The notes under the pieces: model-generated | The model's database searches: none | What the model was told of the DNA's origin: nothing | What the model saw: only the letters and a program-made list of their open reading frames with translations | Program-made: the position numbers and the translations under genes | Shown: positions 53,370 through 63,700 of the stretch, piece after piece | How positions within the stretch are numbered: the stretch's first letter is position 1 | Layout of the letters: each line of letters begins with the position of its first letter | Assembly (NCBI RefSeq): GCF_902635505.1 | Contig: NC_045426.1 | Coordinates: forward strand, 673,229,087 to 673,293,086 | DNA: 64,000 bases | DNA from: Sarcophilus harrisii | Lineage: Eukaryota; Chordata; Mammalia; Dasyuromorphia; Dasyuridae | Reading direction: 5' to 3'

Positions 53370-53825
53370 AAAAAAAAAAATTTCATTACTATTTTACTTT
53401 CCAAATACAAGTAAAGATAGTTTTCAATATTCATTTTTGTGAGACTTTGTGTTCCAAATTTTTCTCCCTCCCTTACTTCTCTCCTTCCCAAGACAGCAAG
53501 TAATCTGATATAGGTTAAATATTTCAATTCTTTTAAATATATTTCCATATTTGTCATGAGCAAGAAAAATCAGATGAAAAGGGAAAAGTCCATGAAAAAC
53601 AAAAAAACAAGCAAACAAAAAGTGAAAATACGATCTGCATTCGGTTTCCATAGTTCTCTCTCTGGATAGCATTTTCCACCCCAAGTCTATTAGAATTGTC
53701 TTGAATTGTTGGGAAGAGCCAAATTCATTACAATTGATCAACACATCTTATTACTTTATTCAATGTTCTCTTGGTTCTGCTCACTTCATTCAGTATCAGT
53801 TCGAGTAAACTTTTCAAGGCTTTTT
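53370..53825 (-). mobile_element. L1 LINE 3' UTR with 11-bp target-site duplication
   Basis: 456 nt of L1 3' region in reverse ('gcaagtaatctgatataggt', 'catgagcaagaaaaatcaga', 'ttggttctgctcacttcatt'). It is flanked by ccatcagaact at 53359-53369 and 53826-53836. Confidence 0.88.
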
Positions 53826-54234
53826 CCATCAGAACTTCCTAGCTGACAATTAATAGCCAGATCCAGCATTAATCTTTTGAAACTTCAAAGGGCAAAACTA
53901 CAGACATATTGTTCAGACTCAACCTGGGTTGAAGAACTTGAAGAGCTGAGACCAGAGAAGTGATCTGAGCTTACCCTTGATCAGACTATTTTGGGAATAC
54001 TGAAAGTTTGCAGGTCCCCAGCTTAAACTGTTTCTGAGATTTTATAGTAACACATTAAATAAAGTTCTCCAAAAAAGTAGCAGCAGAATCAACCCAGATA
54101 TTCCTCCAGAAATGTGCAGAGAGCTTAAAGTTAGAAAGTAGATGGGCAGAATGAACAAACCAAAAAAAGGCTATTATAATGACAGGGACATTCAAGAACT
54201 AGAAGCAAATGATTCCAAAACATCTACAAGGAAA

Positions 54235-54435
54235 TCCCTCACATCAAATGACTAATGGGTAAACAAATTTTGCTACATGAATGTAATGGAATATTACTAT
54301 GTTGTAGGAAATGATATATATCATAAATACAGAGAAGCATGGAAAGATCTATATGGACCAATGCATAATGAAGTAAACAGAGCCAAGAAAGGTATATGTA
54401 TACCTTTCTTGGCTCTGCTTACTGTATATATATAT
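54235..54435 (+). mobile_element. L1 ORF2 end lodged in the ORF1 relic, ending in a palindrome
   Basis: 'aatgtaatggaatattacta', 'gaagcatggaaagatctata' and 'gaagtaaacagagccaagaa' are L1 ORF2 C-terminal words. They then turn back on themselves at 54397-54398 and run into (TA)n. Confidence 0.7.
54373..54422. repeat. Near-perfect 50-bp palindrome
   Basis: Arms 54373-54396 and 54399-54422 are 24 nt each with one mismatch, separated by 'tg'. The arms contain agccaagaaaggtata and its reverse complement. Confidence 0.95.
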
Positions 54436-56089
54436 ATATAAAATGAGAGTATTAGAGGAAAAAATTTGGAAAAGAAATGACGGTTATGGAAGAAAGAATT
54501 TGAAGGATAATTAACAGCTTGGCACAAGGAAAAACAAAACCCCCAAGTAGCAAACTCCTAGAAAATTAGAAGAGACCAAATAAAAGCTAATGACTCCTTG
54601 GAATAAGAAATATTAACATAAAGTGAAAAGACTAAAACAATAGAAGAAAATGTATGAAATTCAATAGCCAAAACAACTAATCTAAATATAGATCAAGGAG
54701 AGAGAATTTAGGATCACTGGAAAGTCATGACACTCAAAAAACAAGAGGCTAAGCATAAAATTTTCAAGACATCATAAAAGGAAACTGTCTATATCTCTTA
54801 GAACCAGAGGATGATGTAGAAATAAAAAGAATTCACTGTTCACCTTCTGAATTCTCCAAATGAATTAAGCAATTTAGCAGCACCATTATACAGGAACACA
54901 GAGCTTGGAATACGATATTCTAGAACACAAAGGATGTAAGCTTACAAGCAAAAATAATGTGTTCAGTAAAACTGAGTATAATCCTATTGGGAGAAAAATG
55001 AACCTTTGATGAAATAGAGGATTTCCTGATAAAAATCTGTACTCAGACTTCCTGAGACATTGGAGCTTCATAGAAACTTCATAGAAGTTCAAAAGCTATA
55101 AGAAAAACAAAAAGATAAGCATGAATGAAGAACCATAAGGCACTAAATAAGCATAAACTGTTTGTATTCTAATATGAGAAAATGATTCATGTGTCTTCTC
55201 TGAAACTTATCATCAGGTGGTCAAAGAGGGAGTCTAATTAGACTACAGGGAGTGGTTCTGTTACATTTTAATGATCATGAAAAATGGGATAGGAAGGGAA
55301 GCAGAACACCCTGAGGGGTGGAGAAGCAGAGGAATATTAGGGAAAATTATATAATTGGTGTGTACAAGTCTATACAAATAAGGAAAACTGAGGGGAGCAA
55401 TTGCTTTCTTGAACTGGAAAAATATACTCCCTCCTACCACTATCACCCCTCCTTTTTCCCCTTCCCTCCCCCAATGTGCACATAGAGAACTAGGTAAAGA
55501 AATACATTTTACTCAATACAGAAACAGGAAGGAGAGAGAGAAAGAGAGGGAGAAACTTAGAAGGAAGTTACAATAAAGGAGGGATTATTCCTAAGCAAAA
55601 CAAATTCAAATTCAATTCAAAATACAAAAATATTTAAAGCTCTTTTTGGGATGGCAAAGATTTAGAAACTGAAGGGATGTCCATTAATTGAGGAATAGTT
55701 GAACATTTTGTTGGATATAAATGTGATGCTGTTATGTTATAAGAAATGATGAAAGGGATGGTCCCAGAGAAACCTGGGAAGACTTGTGTGAACACATGCA
55801 GAATAAATTAAGCAGACTAGAAAAGTTATGCAATAACAATAATATTATAAACACAACTTTGAAAGACTTAGGAACTCTAGTTATTGTAATGACCAACCTA
55901 GTACCAGAGAATTTAAGAGGATTTATGGTGAAACAGGCTATGTACCACCAGATAGAGAGATGAAGGACTCAGTGCAGAATGAGATATACATTTTTGGTTA
56001 TAGCCAATGAAAAATTTTTGTGTTTCAATATATGGTTATAGCAGGGACGTTTCTTTCTTTTTCAACTGTGAGAGAAATTTTTGCTGATT

Positions 56090-56880
56090 GAAAAACATTT
56101 TTTTCCTCAATAGTATTTTATTTTTCCAAATACATGTAAAATAGTTTTCAGTGTTCATTTTTGTAAGACTTTGTGTTCCAAATTTTTCTCCCTCCCTCTC
56201 TTACCTCTCTCCTCACCAAGACAGCCAGAAATCTTCTATAAGTTAAATATGTGCAAAATAAATATATTTCTGGAGGCAGCTAGTTGGTGTAATGGATAGA
56301 GCACCAGCCCTGAAGTCAGGAAGATCTGAGTTCAAATTTGACCTTAGACACTTAACACTTCCTAGCTCTATGATCCTGGGCAAGTCTCTTAACTCCCATT
56401 TCCTCAGCAAAATAAATAAATATTTCTGTATTTGTCATGTTGTGCAAGAAAAATCAGGTCAAAAGGGAAAAAACCATGAGAGAAAAAAAAAGTAAGCAAA
56501 CAAAAATACAACAACAACTAAAAAGTGAAAATACTATGTATACTTTTTCCCATAGTTCTCTCTCTGGATATGGATGGCATTTTCCAATCCAAGTCTATTG
56601 GAATTATCATGAATTATCTCATTGCTGAGAAGAGTCAAATCCATCGTAGTTGATCATCATATATCTTATTTCTATGTATAATGTTCTCTTGGTTCTACTT
56701 CACTCAGCATCAGTTCAAGTCTTTCCAGGCTTTTCTAAAATCATCCTGCTCATCATTTCTCATAGAACAACATTTTTCTGTTATCTTCATAGTCCATAAC
56801 TTGTTCGGCCATTCTCCAACTGATGGGCATCCACTTAACTTCCAGTTCCTTGCTGCTACAAAAAGAGCTGTGACAAACTG
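56090..56880 (-). mobile_element. L1 LINE 3' UTR and ORF2 end, split by a SINE
   Basis: L1 words run from 'ccaaatacatgtaaaatagt' through 'gtgcaagaaaaatcaggtca' and 'tcagcatcagttcaag' to 'aaaaagagctgtgac'. The ends are flanked by gaaaaacatt-type sequence on both sides, an imperfect duplication. A SINE at about 56274-56412 interrupts it. Confidence 0.88.
56274..56412 (+). mobile_element. tRNA-type SINE inside L1
   Basis: 'ggcagctagttggtgtaatg', 'gccctgaagtcaggaagatc', 'cctgggcaagtctcttaact', 'cctcagcaaaataaa'. Flanking aaataaatat(at)ttctg copies are an imperfect duplication. Confidence 0.88.
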
Positions 56881-57004
56881 AAAAAACATTGATATCATAT
56901 TACTTGTCTTCTCAGTAAGTGAGGAAGTGCTGGAAGAGAATAAGAGAATTTGGAACTCAAAATTTAAAAAAAAGAAAAGATTTAAGATATTTTTGCAAAA
57001 TGCT

Positions 57005-57215
57005 TGTTGACTTGACTCTTGGGCCTTTGAAAACATCTAATAAAACCTATGGACCCTTCCTCAGAATAAAATTTTTAAATACATAAAATTAAATACTTAA
57101 GTTTACAAAGACAAGCAATTATATTGAAATAGGCATCAAAATATTAAGCAACAAAAACAAGCAAACAAAATATGTTCATTGTGCCTTGGGTAAAAACCTC
57201 CTGCTCTAAATACTA
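57005..57215 (-). mobile_element. hAT (Charlie-type) fragment
   Basis: 'aaacctatggacccttcctc', 'aatacataaaattaaatac' and 'atattgaaataggcatcaaa' follow the order of the element at 34.6 kb, more worn. Confidence 0.55.
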
Positions 57216-57219
57216 TTTG

Positions 57220-57515
57220 CTGAGTTACCAAGCACAGAGTTATGCAGCACTTGTACCCTTCTTAGGGTTCTGGAAGAGAGGACCCTGAAGATCAGACAAA
57301 ATCCCGAGGAGCAGGGACTTCCTTAGGACTGTTATCCAGAGTAGTTGATCTCAAAGCTTCAATGACAACTGACCTTCCACTAGCTTGTACATCATTATGA
57401 CACAAATTAAAGACTGATTTCCAAATGATGACATTACAAGATGATCAGTGTTGAGGCAATGACCCAATACTTACTCTGGTGGATGGAATAGTAGATGGTG
57501 CTGATAATTCTCCAA
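57220..57515. other. Unassigned stretch
   Basis: No repeat or exon recognised. Confidence 0.35.
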
Positions 57516-57519
57516 ACCT

Positions 57520-58290
57520 TTGTTTATTCTTTGTTTTTGAAGAAAACTAGTGACATCATGGGTGATATCTTGGCTTTTTGGGTGAATTGAACTCAAGGGA
57601 GGCAGAGTTACATAAAGTAGTCAGCCTCACTCTCTCTTCCAGTCATAAAAATCTACAAAGGTCTTCCTGACTTTTGTTGACCTGGGATGCAGCAGATAAC
57701 CTTAGTGTCTTGAACGTCTGACCAAGCTCTAAGTGCTCCATAGCATCTGCTCTAGCCACCTTCGTAGCCATTGGAATAAATTGTTCTCATATGTCGTTTC
57801 CCTAGAAGAAAGTCTTCACATATTTGGGGTAGATATCCCCTTAACTCACTGATGAGTTTATTTTTTAAAATTTTTTTAAAGCTTTTTATTTTCAAAATAA
57901 ATGCACAGATAATTTTTCAAAATTGACCCTTTAATAGCCTTGTGTTTCAGATTTTCCTCTCCTTCCCCCACTCCCTTTCCTAGACAGCAAGCAATCCAAT
58001 CTATGTTAAAATATATGTTAAATCCAATATGTGTAAATATTTATACAGTTCTCTTGCTGTACAAGAAAAATCAGATCAAAAAGGAAAGAAAATGAATAAG
58101 AAAACAAAATGCAAGCGAACAATAACAAAAACAATGAGCATTCTCATTGTTATGTTGTGATCCACATTCTCACTGATGAGTTTAGATCTGTTGGTTACCC
58201 CTCCACCTGGTTTAGCCTGTCTGATGAGACAGTTTTACTGAGTGTGGCTGTTGCACATGCTATACCTTCTTGTAGACATCAGTGAAAGTC
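57520..58290 (+). repeat. Marsupial interspersed repeat of uncertain class (copy B), split by L1
   Basis: It starts 'ttctttgtttttgaagaaaa' and includes 'ctgaccaagctctaagtgct', 'attggaataaattgttctca' and 'cttcacatatttggggtaga'. It resumes after the L1 with 'gatctgttggttacccctcc'. It is longer than copy A at 48.84 kb. Confidence 0.6.
57861..58168 (-). mobile_element. L1 LINE 3' UTR with 16-bp target-site duplication
   Basis: 308 nt of L1 3' UTR in reverse. It is flanked by identical ctcactgatgagttta at 57845-57860 and 58169-58184. It splits repeat copy B, which dates it as the later event. Confidence 0.93.
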
Positions 58291-58299
58291 TTTGAGTGC

Positions 58300-58545
58300 T
58301 AGGTGGACATCAAAGGTGGATGACCAGAACGACCTGAGTTCAAATCCTACTTTATTCATTTACTAGCTGTGTGACTCTAGGCAACTAATTCAATCTCTGT
58401 TTTAGTTTGGTCATCTGTAAGTGTCTAAAATAAATGTAAAATGGAGATAATAGTAGCACTTTCCTCCTAGTATTATTGTGAGAATATAAATAATATAAAA
58501 TACTTTGCAAATTTTAAAGTGTTATTGAGTTTTTTTGTTAAACAT
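58300..58545 (+). repeat. tRNA/MIR-type SINE
   Basis: 'gagttcaaatcctactttat', 'gtgtgactctaggcaactaa', 'aaaatggagataatagtagc', 'atactttgcaaattttaaag' in MIR order. Confidence 0.7.
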
Positions 58546-58549
58546 TTAT

Positions 58550-58870
58550 ATGGTATCTACTATGTGCCAGAGACTGTACTAAGCACTTTACAAATATCTA
58601 ATTTGATAAATATGAATTATTTTTGAATCTTCCAGAAGACTAGAAAGAGAGAAGCAGGGTGCCAGGCCCTTCCTTTTGGGGCTTCCAGGGGAACAGAGGG
58701 AAAGCAACAGTGTCCCAGAGAACTGAACAAATTCTTGGGTAAAAGAAGGAAGTCAACCTCATTTTACAGATGAGGAAATTGAGGCCCATAGAAGGGAAGC
58801 CAAGAGCACACTAGTAGTTAATATCTGTACTGAAATTTGAATTTAGGACTTGTGTTTTCAAACCCAATAT
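58550..58870 (-). repeat. SINE/MIR fragments
   Basis: 'atctactatgtgccagagac' and 'cattttacagatgaggaaat' with 'gaagggaagccaagagcac' are minus-type words. The middle part is unassigned. Confidence 0.5.
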
Positions 58871-59124
58871 TTCTTCTACTATATTTTATTACATTTCAAG
58901 TTTTTCTTTTTTGAAATCAACACATACACCCAGTTTGGATCTTACAGGACCTTTCTGTTCTCATAACAACTTTTGTCTCCTGCAAACCAGTCTGCAAGTT
59001 ATCAGTGCTATGGAATAAAATGCTTGAATTTGGAGCCTTGAAGAGATATAAATGAAGTGGCAATGTACCTTCTTACTATCTTCCTAACCTCCACTAAACT
59101 TTAGTTATTTCTTAATTTTTAATT

Positions 59125-59545
59125 TTTTTGTAATGATAGCTTTTTATTTTTTAAAATACATGCAAAGATAGTTCCTAGACAGCAAGTAATCCAATGTAGG
59201 TTAAACATGTACAATTCTTCTAAATGTATTTCCATATTTATTATGCTGCACAAGAAAAATCAGATCAAAAGGGGAAAAAATGAGAAAAAAAAAGAACAAG
59301 CAAGCAAACAACAACAACAAAAGATGAAAATATTATATTGTGATCCACATTCAATCCCCATAGTCCTCTCTCTGGAAAATGGCTCATTCTATCAAAAGTT
59401 TATTGGAATTGGCCTGAATCATTTAATTATTGAGAAAAGCCAAGTCCATCACAGTTGATCATCACATAATCTTGTTGCTGTGTATAATATTTTTTGGTTC
59501 TATTCATTCCCCAACTGATGGGCATCCACTCAATTTCCATAATCT
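59125..59545 (-). mobile_element. L1 LINE 3' UTR with internal deletions
   Basis: 'aatgatagctttttattttt', 'gacagcaagtaatccaatgt', 'gcacaagaaaaatcagatca' and 'actgatgggcatccactcaa' are consecutive L1 words with gaps against full copies. Confidence 0.85.
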
Positions 59546-59604
59546 TCAGTTTCTTGGAGTTGATTTATTATTCTCCCATTTTATATTTGAAAATAATCCT
59601 CCTT

Positions 59605-59998
59605 CGTGGCCCTCTTCAACAATGAGATAAACCAAATCAATTCCAATAGAGCAGTAATGAATGGAACCAGCTACACCCAGCGAAAGAACTCTGGGAGATG
59701 ACTATGAACCACTGCATAGAATTCCCAATCCCTCTATTTTTGTTTGCCTGCATTTTTGATTTCCTTCACAAGTTAAGTGTACATTATTTCAAAGTCTGAT
59801 TCTTTTTGTACAGCAAAATAACTGTATGTACATGTATACATATATTGTATTTAATTTATACTTTTAACACCCTGCCATCTGGGTGAAGGGGTGGGGGGAA
59901 GGAGAGAAAAAACTGGAACAAAAGGTTTTGCATTTGTCAATGCTGAAAAATTACCCATGCATATATCTTGTAAATAAAAAGCTATAATTAAAAAAAAA
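59605..59998 (+). mobile_element. LINE (L1-type) 3' end with 16-bp target-site duplication
   Basis: 394 nt ('ctacacccagcgaaagaact', 'gtacatgtatacatatattg', 'catgcatatatcttgtaaat', A tail). It is flanked by gaaaataatcctcctt at 59589-59604 and 59999-60014. Confidence 0.92.
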
Positions 59999-60156
59999 GA
60001 AAATAATCCTCCTTGAAGGAAGCGATAGAAGATGGAACTTATTTATAGCTATCACTTTTCTCCCAGCACAGGTACTATGGAACATTCCTATTTTTTTGTT
60101 CCTTTCACATTGTGAGAATGTCTGAAACTGAGGTGTTGACCTGAGACCAAGGAATT

Positions 60157-60314
60157 ATTATTATTTTTTTTTTTTTTTGCTGAGGCAATTGGGGTTAAGT
60201 GACTTGCCCAGGGCCACACAGTTAGGAAGTGTTAAGTGTGAGATTAGATTTGAACTCAGGTCCTCCTAACTTCAGGGCTGGTGCGCTATCCATTGTGCCA
60301 CCTAGCTGCCCCTC
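60157..60314 (-). mobile_element. Young tRNA-type SINE with 11-bp target-site duplication
   Basis: A T-run, then 'gctgaggcaattggggttaa' to 'gtgccacctagctgcccc'. It is flanked by accaaggaatt at 60146-60156 and 60315-60325. Confidence 0.92.
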
Positions 60315-60368
60315 ACCAAGGAATTTCTAGAAAATTAAAACTCACAAAGGATGGTACCCTGGATTTTA

Positions 60369-61034
60369 TTTTATTTTATTTTTACTGTTTTTTTTTAAAT
60401 AATTATAACTTTTTATTGACAGAACCCATGCCTGGGTAATTTTTTGCAACATTATCCCTTGCACTCACTTCTATTCCGACTTTTTTCCTCCCTCCCTCCC
60501 TCCACTCCCTCCTGCAGATGGCAAGCAGTCCTGTACATATTAAATATGTCACAGTATTTCCTAGATACAATATATATGTGCATAACCGAACAGTTCTCTT
60601 GTTGCACAGGGAGAATTGGATTCAGAAGGTAAAAAATAACCTGGGAAGAAAAACAAAAATACCAACAGTTTACATTCATTTCCCAGTGTTCTTTCTCTGG
60701 GTGTAGCTGCTTCTGTCCATCCTTGATCAATTGAAACTGAGTTAGATCTTCTCTTTGTCAAAGAAATCCACTTCCATTAGAATATATCCTCATACAGTAT
60801 CGTTGTTGAAGTATATAATGATCTCCTGGTTCTGCTCATTTCACTCAGCATCAGTTCATGGAAGTCTTTCCAAGTCTCTCTGTATTCATCCTGCTGGTCA
60901 TTTCTTAAAAAAAAAATAATATTCCATAACATTCATATACCACAATTTACCCAATCATTCTCCAATTGATGGGCATCCATTCATTTTCCAGTTTCTAGCC
61001 ACTACAAACAGGGATGCCACAAACATTTTAGGTG
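60369..61034 (-). mobile_element. L1 LINE 3' region, 666 nt, with 12-bp target-site duplication
   Basis: A different L1 subfamily from its neighbours ('ttattgacagaacccatgcc', 'agatggcaagcagtcctgta', 'gtatataatgatctcctggt'). It is flanked by ccctggatttta at 60357-60368 and 61035-61046. Confidence 0.92.
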
Positions 61035-61094
61035 CCCTGGATTTTAAATGATGAGAAGACATTTTTCAAAGTTCAGCTAACATTCTATCATTTA

Positions 61095-61305
61095 CAGCAA
61101 GAGTGGACAACATCTGGGCCACAGGACAGATAATGTCCGCAAAATCATTTGTTCTGGCCTTGGTCTGGTGATTGTAAGCCGAAAGCTAGGACAACAACCT
61201 CCCACTGCTTGAGTTTTATAATTTGATAAATTTGTCTGGCCTGCAAATGATGTTATAAGTATCCAGATGATCCTTCGCAGAAAAAAAGTTCTCCATCGCT
61301 GATCT
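61095..61305 (+). mobile_element. Non-autonomous hAT-like element
   Basis: It starts 'cagcaagagtggacaacatc' and ends 'aagttctccatcgctg', with roughly complementary ends. Inner words such as 'ggcctgcaaatgatgttata' fit a Charlie-type element. Confidence 0.55.
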
Positions 61306-61349
61306 ACAAAAAGCTGTTCCAACTCTCCTTCAATACCAGTGCCTTTCCT

Positions 61350-61545
61350 CAGTTGATTATCTTCAGTTTATCTTGTATGTATTTTGTTGCACTTAGCTAT
61401 TTGTCTCTTATCTCAACCTTTGGACTGTAAGTTCTTTGAGGGCAGGAACTGTCTTCTCTTTTTCTTTGTATCTGATTAGCACAATTCCTGGGACACTCAG
61501 TAGCTGCTTAATAAATACTTGCTTGTTAGTTTACTGATTGAAGGC
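61350..61545 (+). repeat. L2 LINE 3' end
   Basis: 'tttggactgtaagttctttg', 'gggcaggaactgtc', 'gggacactcag' and 'cttaataaatacttgcttg'. Confidence 0.8.
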
Positions 61546-61639
61546 TGGAGATGTGATGTCAGGTTAGAGAGGGAGCAGGTAATCAGGACAAAAGAGATTC
61601 TGGGCAAGTAACAACCACCTACAGAGGAAAAACTTTAAG

Positions 61640-62990
61640 ATGGAAGAACATGAATACAATAACTTTTTTCAGGAGTTTCTATATAAGGTAGATCCTTACT
61701 TCATAACAGAGAAATTTGCAAAAGAGAGTTTCCATAAATATGATTCAAATGTAAGGAACATCAGACCCCAAATAAATATAATCTCTTCAGAGAAGAAGTC
61801 AATGTGGGAAAATCTTCAACTAGCACTTGGACCTTATTCAATATCATGGAAAACTAGATGAATCACGCAACAAATAGAGTGAATGAGGTAAAGCCTATAG
61901 TAGTTCATCACTCATTTCCTAGGTCTCAGTGATTAAGGCTAGATAAGATGAAGGACAAACAAGAAGTTTATTTAGTAATGAACTGCGTACTAAAGAAAAA
62001 ACCCATAAATATAAGGAATGTGGGAAGGATTTTTCAACTATAACACTTAATTCACTGAATATCAGTGAATTGGGAAGAAAGGGGAAACTATTAGGGTAAG
62101 GAATATGACCAAACTTTTAGCAACAGCTTCCTTGAGAGAAAGCCTGTAAATTAATGAACGTGGGTCGACCTTCATGATAGAAAGCTTATATTACACATTA
62201 AATAAAACTACTATAGAGAAAACCCATGAATGTAGGAAATTTGGCAAAGTTTCCACCTGAATTTTTTCCCTTGCCAATCATCAACCAACTGCTACTGGAG
62301 AGATCCCACAGATGGCAAGACTATGGAACAAGCTGCGGATAGATTTAATCTTTTACTATTCATGAGAGAATTCATAACTGTGAATGAAGAGAATATGGCG
62401 AAGTTTTGAGATAAAGCATGAACCTTATCAGAGAATATATGTGGCAGAGAAGATCTATAAAAGTCTCATTTTCTCTCCTACTGCTGATATTTGGAGAAAT
62501 CATACAGAAGGAATGCTGGACCCAAACTCAGGAAGACCTCAGTTCAAATGGAATCTCAGACCCTTCCTAGCTGTGCAACCCTGGACAAGTCACTTAGACT
62601 CTGCCTTAGTTTCCTCTTCTCTAAAATGGAGATAATCTCCCAGCCTCCCAAAGTTCTTGTGAGGCTAAAACGAGGGTAACAATATTTCTAAGACTCCTTG
62701 CAAACCCTAAAGTGTTTATAAATTGCTAGCTATTATTATCATTAGTTCAGGAAGGCATGCAAGTACATACCTTAATATTAATGAATTTAATTTTGGAGTA
62801 GAACTGTATCAGTGTAATTACTTAATGAGTGTAGGGAATATTTTAAGTGTCATAAGACATGGCAGAGTCCATGCTGGAAAATATATGGTATGTAGTAATG
62901 TCAGAAAGCCTCACTCTGGTCTATCATTTGCTAAAGACAAGAGTCAAGGTTGTCTCATATTTATTATCAGCTGTAACTTGTTTGGGGGTT
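61640..62990 (+). pseudogene. Eroded C2H2 zinc-finger gene relic, split by a SINE
   Basis: Successive plus-strand pieces resemble C2H2 finger and linker units: KEKTHKYKECGKDFS near 61993, ERKPVN near 62138, TIEKTHECRKFGKVS near 62213, HERIHNCE near 62363, PYQRIYVAEKIYKS near 62420, and IRHGRVHAGKYMVCSNVRK near 62850. Cys and His ligands are mostly lost, with stops and frame changes between units. A SINE at about 62505-62745 breaks the array. An open 73-codon stretch (61640-61858) may be the spacer before the fingers. No KRAB or SCAN domain is visible in the window. Intact KRAB/C2H2 proteins are nuclear DNA-binding repressors; this copy cannot encode one. Confidence 0.7.
62505..62745 (+). repeat. 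MIR/tRNA-type SINE inside the zinc-finger relic
   Basis: 'gacccaaactcaggaagacc', 'gcaaccctggacaagtcact', 'tagtttcctcttctctaaaa' and 'gctagctattattatcatta' in SINE order. Confidence 0.75.
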
Positions 62991-62999
62991 GATAGACCA

Positions 63000-63480
63000 A
63001 AAAAGGGAAAAAAAAAAAAAGCCTTTCTCTCTTTTGTTACATTTCTAAAGCACCAGTTTACTGCCACCTGATGGTTGCTGAGTTCCCTAAATTAAAGCTG
63101 TTATTGTTCTAGTCTGAGATAACAGCTAGAAAAAAAAAATTCATTAAATAATAAAACAACATTATTGCAATTATCTATTTTTATTATATTTTCTCTTATT
63201 TTTTACTCAATCAATTTTATAATTAACATACACAGACACATAAGATTCGAGAAGTTTAGTTGCCTAGAATATCTTGTAATGCTTAAATGTACAGTTTGTA
63301 TAATAAATTATTTATATTTTAAATTTTTTAAAAAAGAGATCTAGGTTTGTACATTTGTAGACATAACAGATGTTTATTTACTTGGTTGTAATCAAGGTGT
63401 AGGCTACCTCCCTGCATTTCCTTCCTTCCCCTCTTCCTCTGGGCTCTTAGATTCCGAACTGGCCAATTTGAATAAGACCT
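63000..63480. other. AT-rich unassigned stretch
   Basis: An A-run near 63007 and very AT-rich sequence. No repeat or exon recognised. Confidence 0.4.
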
Positions 63481-63484
63481 AAGT

Positions 63485-63700
63485 AGATAAAGCCTTAAAC
63501 TCTGAGTGGAGGAGGAACAGATCTCAGTTCAAATACAACTGCTCATATTTGGTGCTCCTGGACACCTCTGTCTACCTCAATTTCCTCAACTGCAAAATGG
63601 GGATAATAATTACCTCTCAGGGTTGTGAGGATAAAGTGACATTTCTGTAAAGTGCTTGATAAAATTTAAAGCGTTATATAAATGCTAACTATATAATTAT
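63485..63700 (+). repeat. MIR-type SINE
   Basis: 'gatctcagttcaaatacaac', 'cctcaatttcctcaactgca', 'aaaatggggataataattac', 'taaagcgttatataaatgct' in full MIR order. Confidence 0.75.

Larger units (their letters stand above)
53840..56080 (+). mobile_element. Old L1/HAL1-like element with ORF1 region
   Basis: 54440-54860 matches marsupial L1 ORF1 text ('atgagagtattagaggaaaa', 'aagctaatgactccttg', 'gagagagaatttaggatcac', 'ttagaaccagaggatgatg'). 54870-55120 is the stretch that follows ORF1 in HAL1-type copies ('aaaactgagtataatcctat'). 55620-56060 is an L1 ORF2 C-terminal/3' end. It is heavily worn, and I cannot prove that all parts belong to one insertion. Confidence 0.55.

Noticed and set aside
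54373-54422. Possible microRNA hairpin
   Set aside because: The loop is only 2 nt and the arms are L1 sequence. It is better explained as a fold-back during insertion. Small-RNA reads would be needed to revive the idea.
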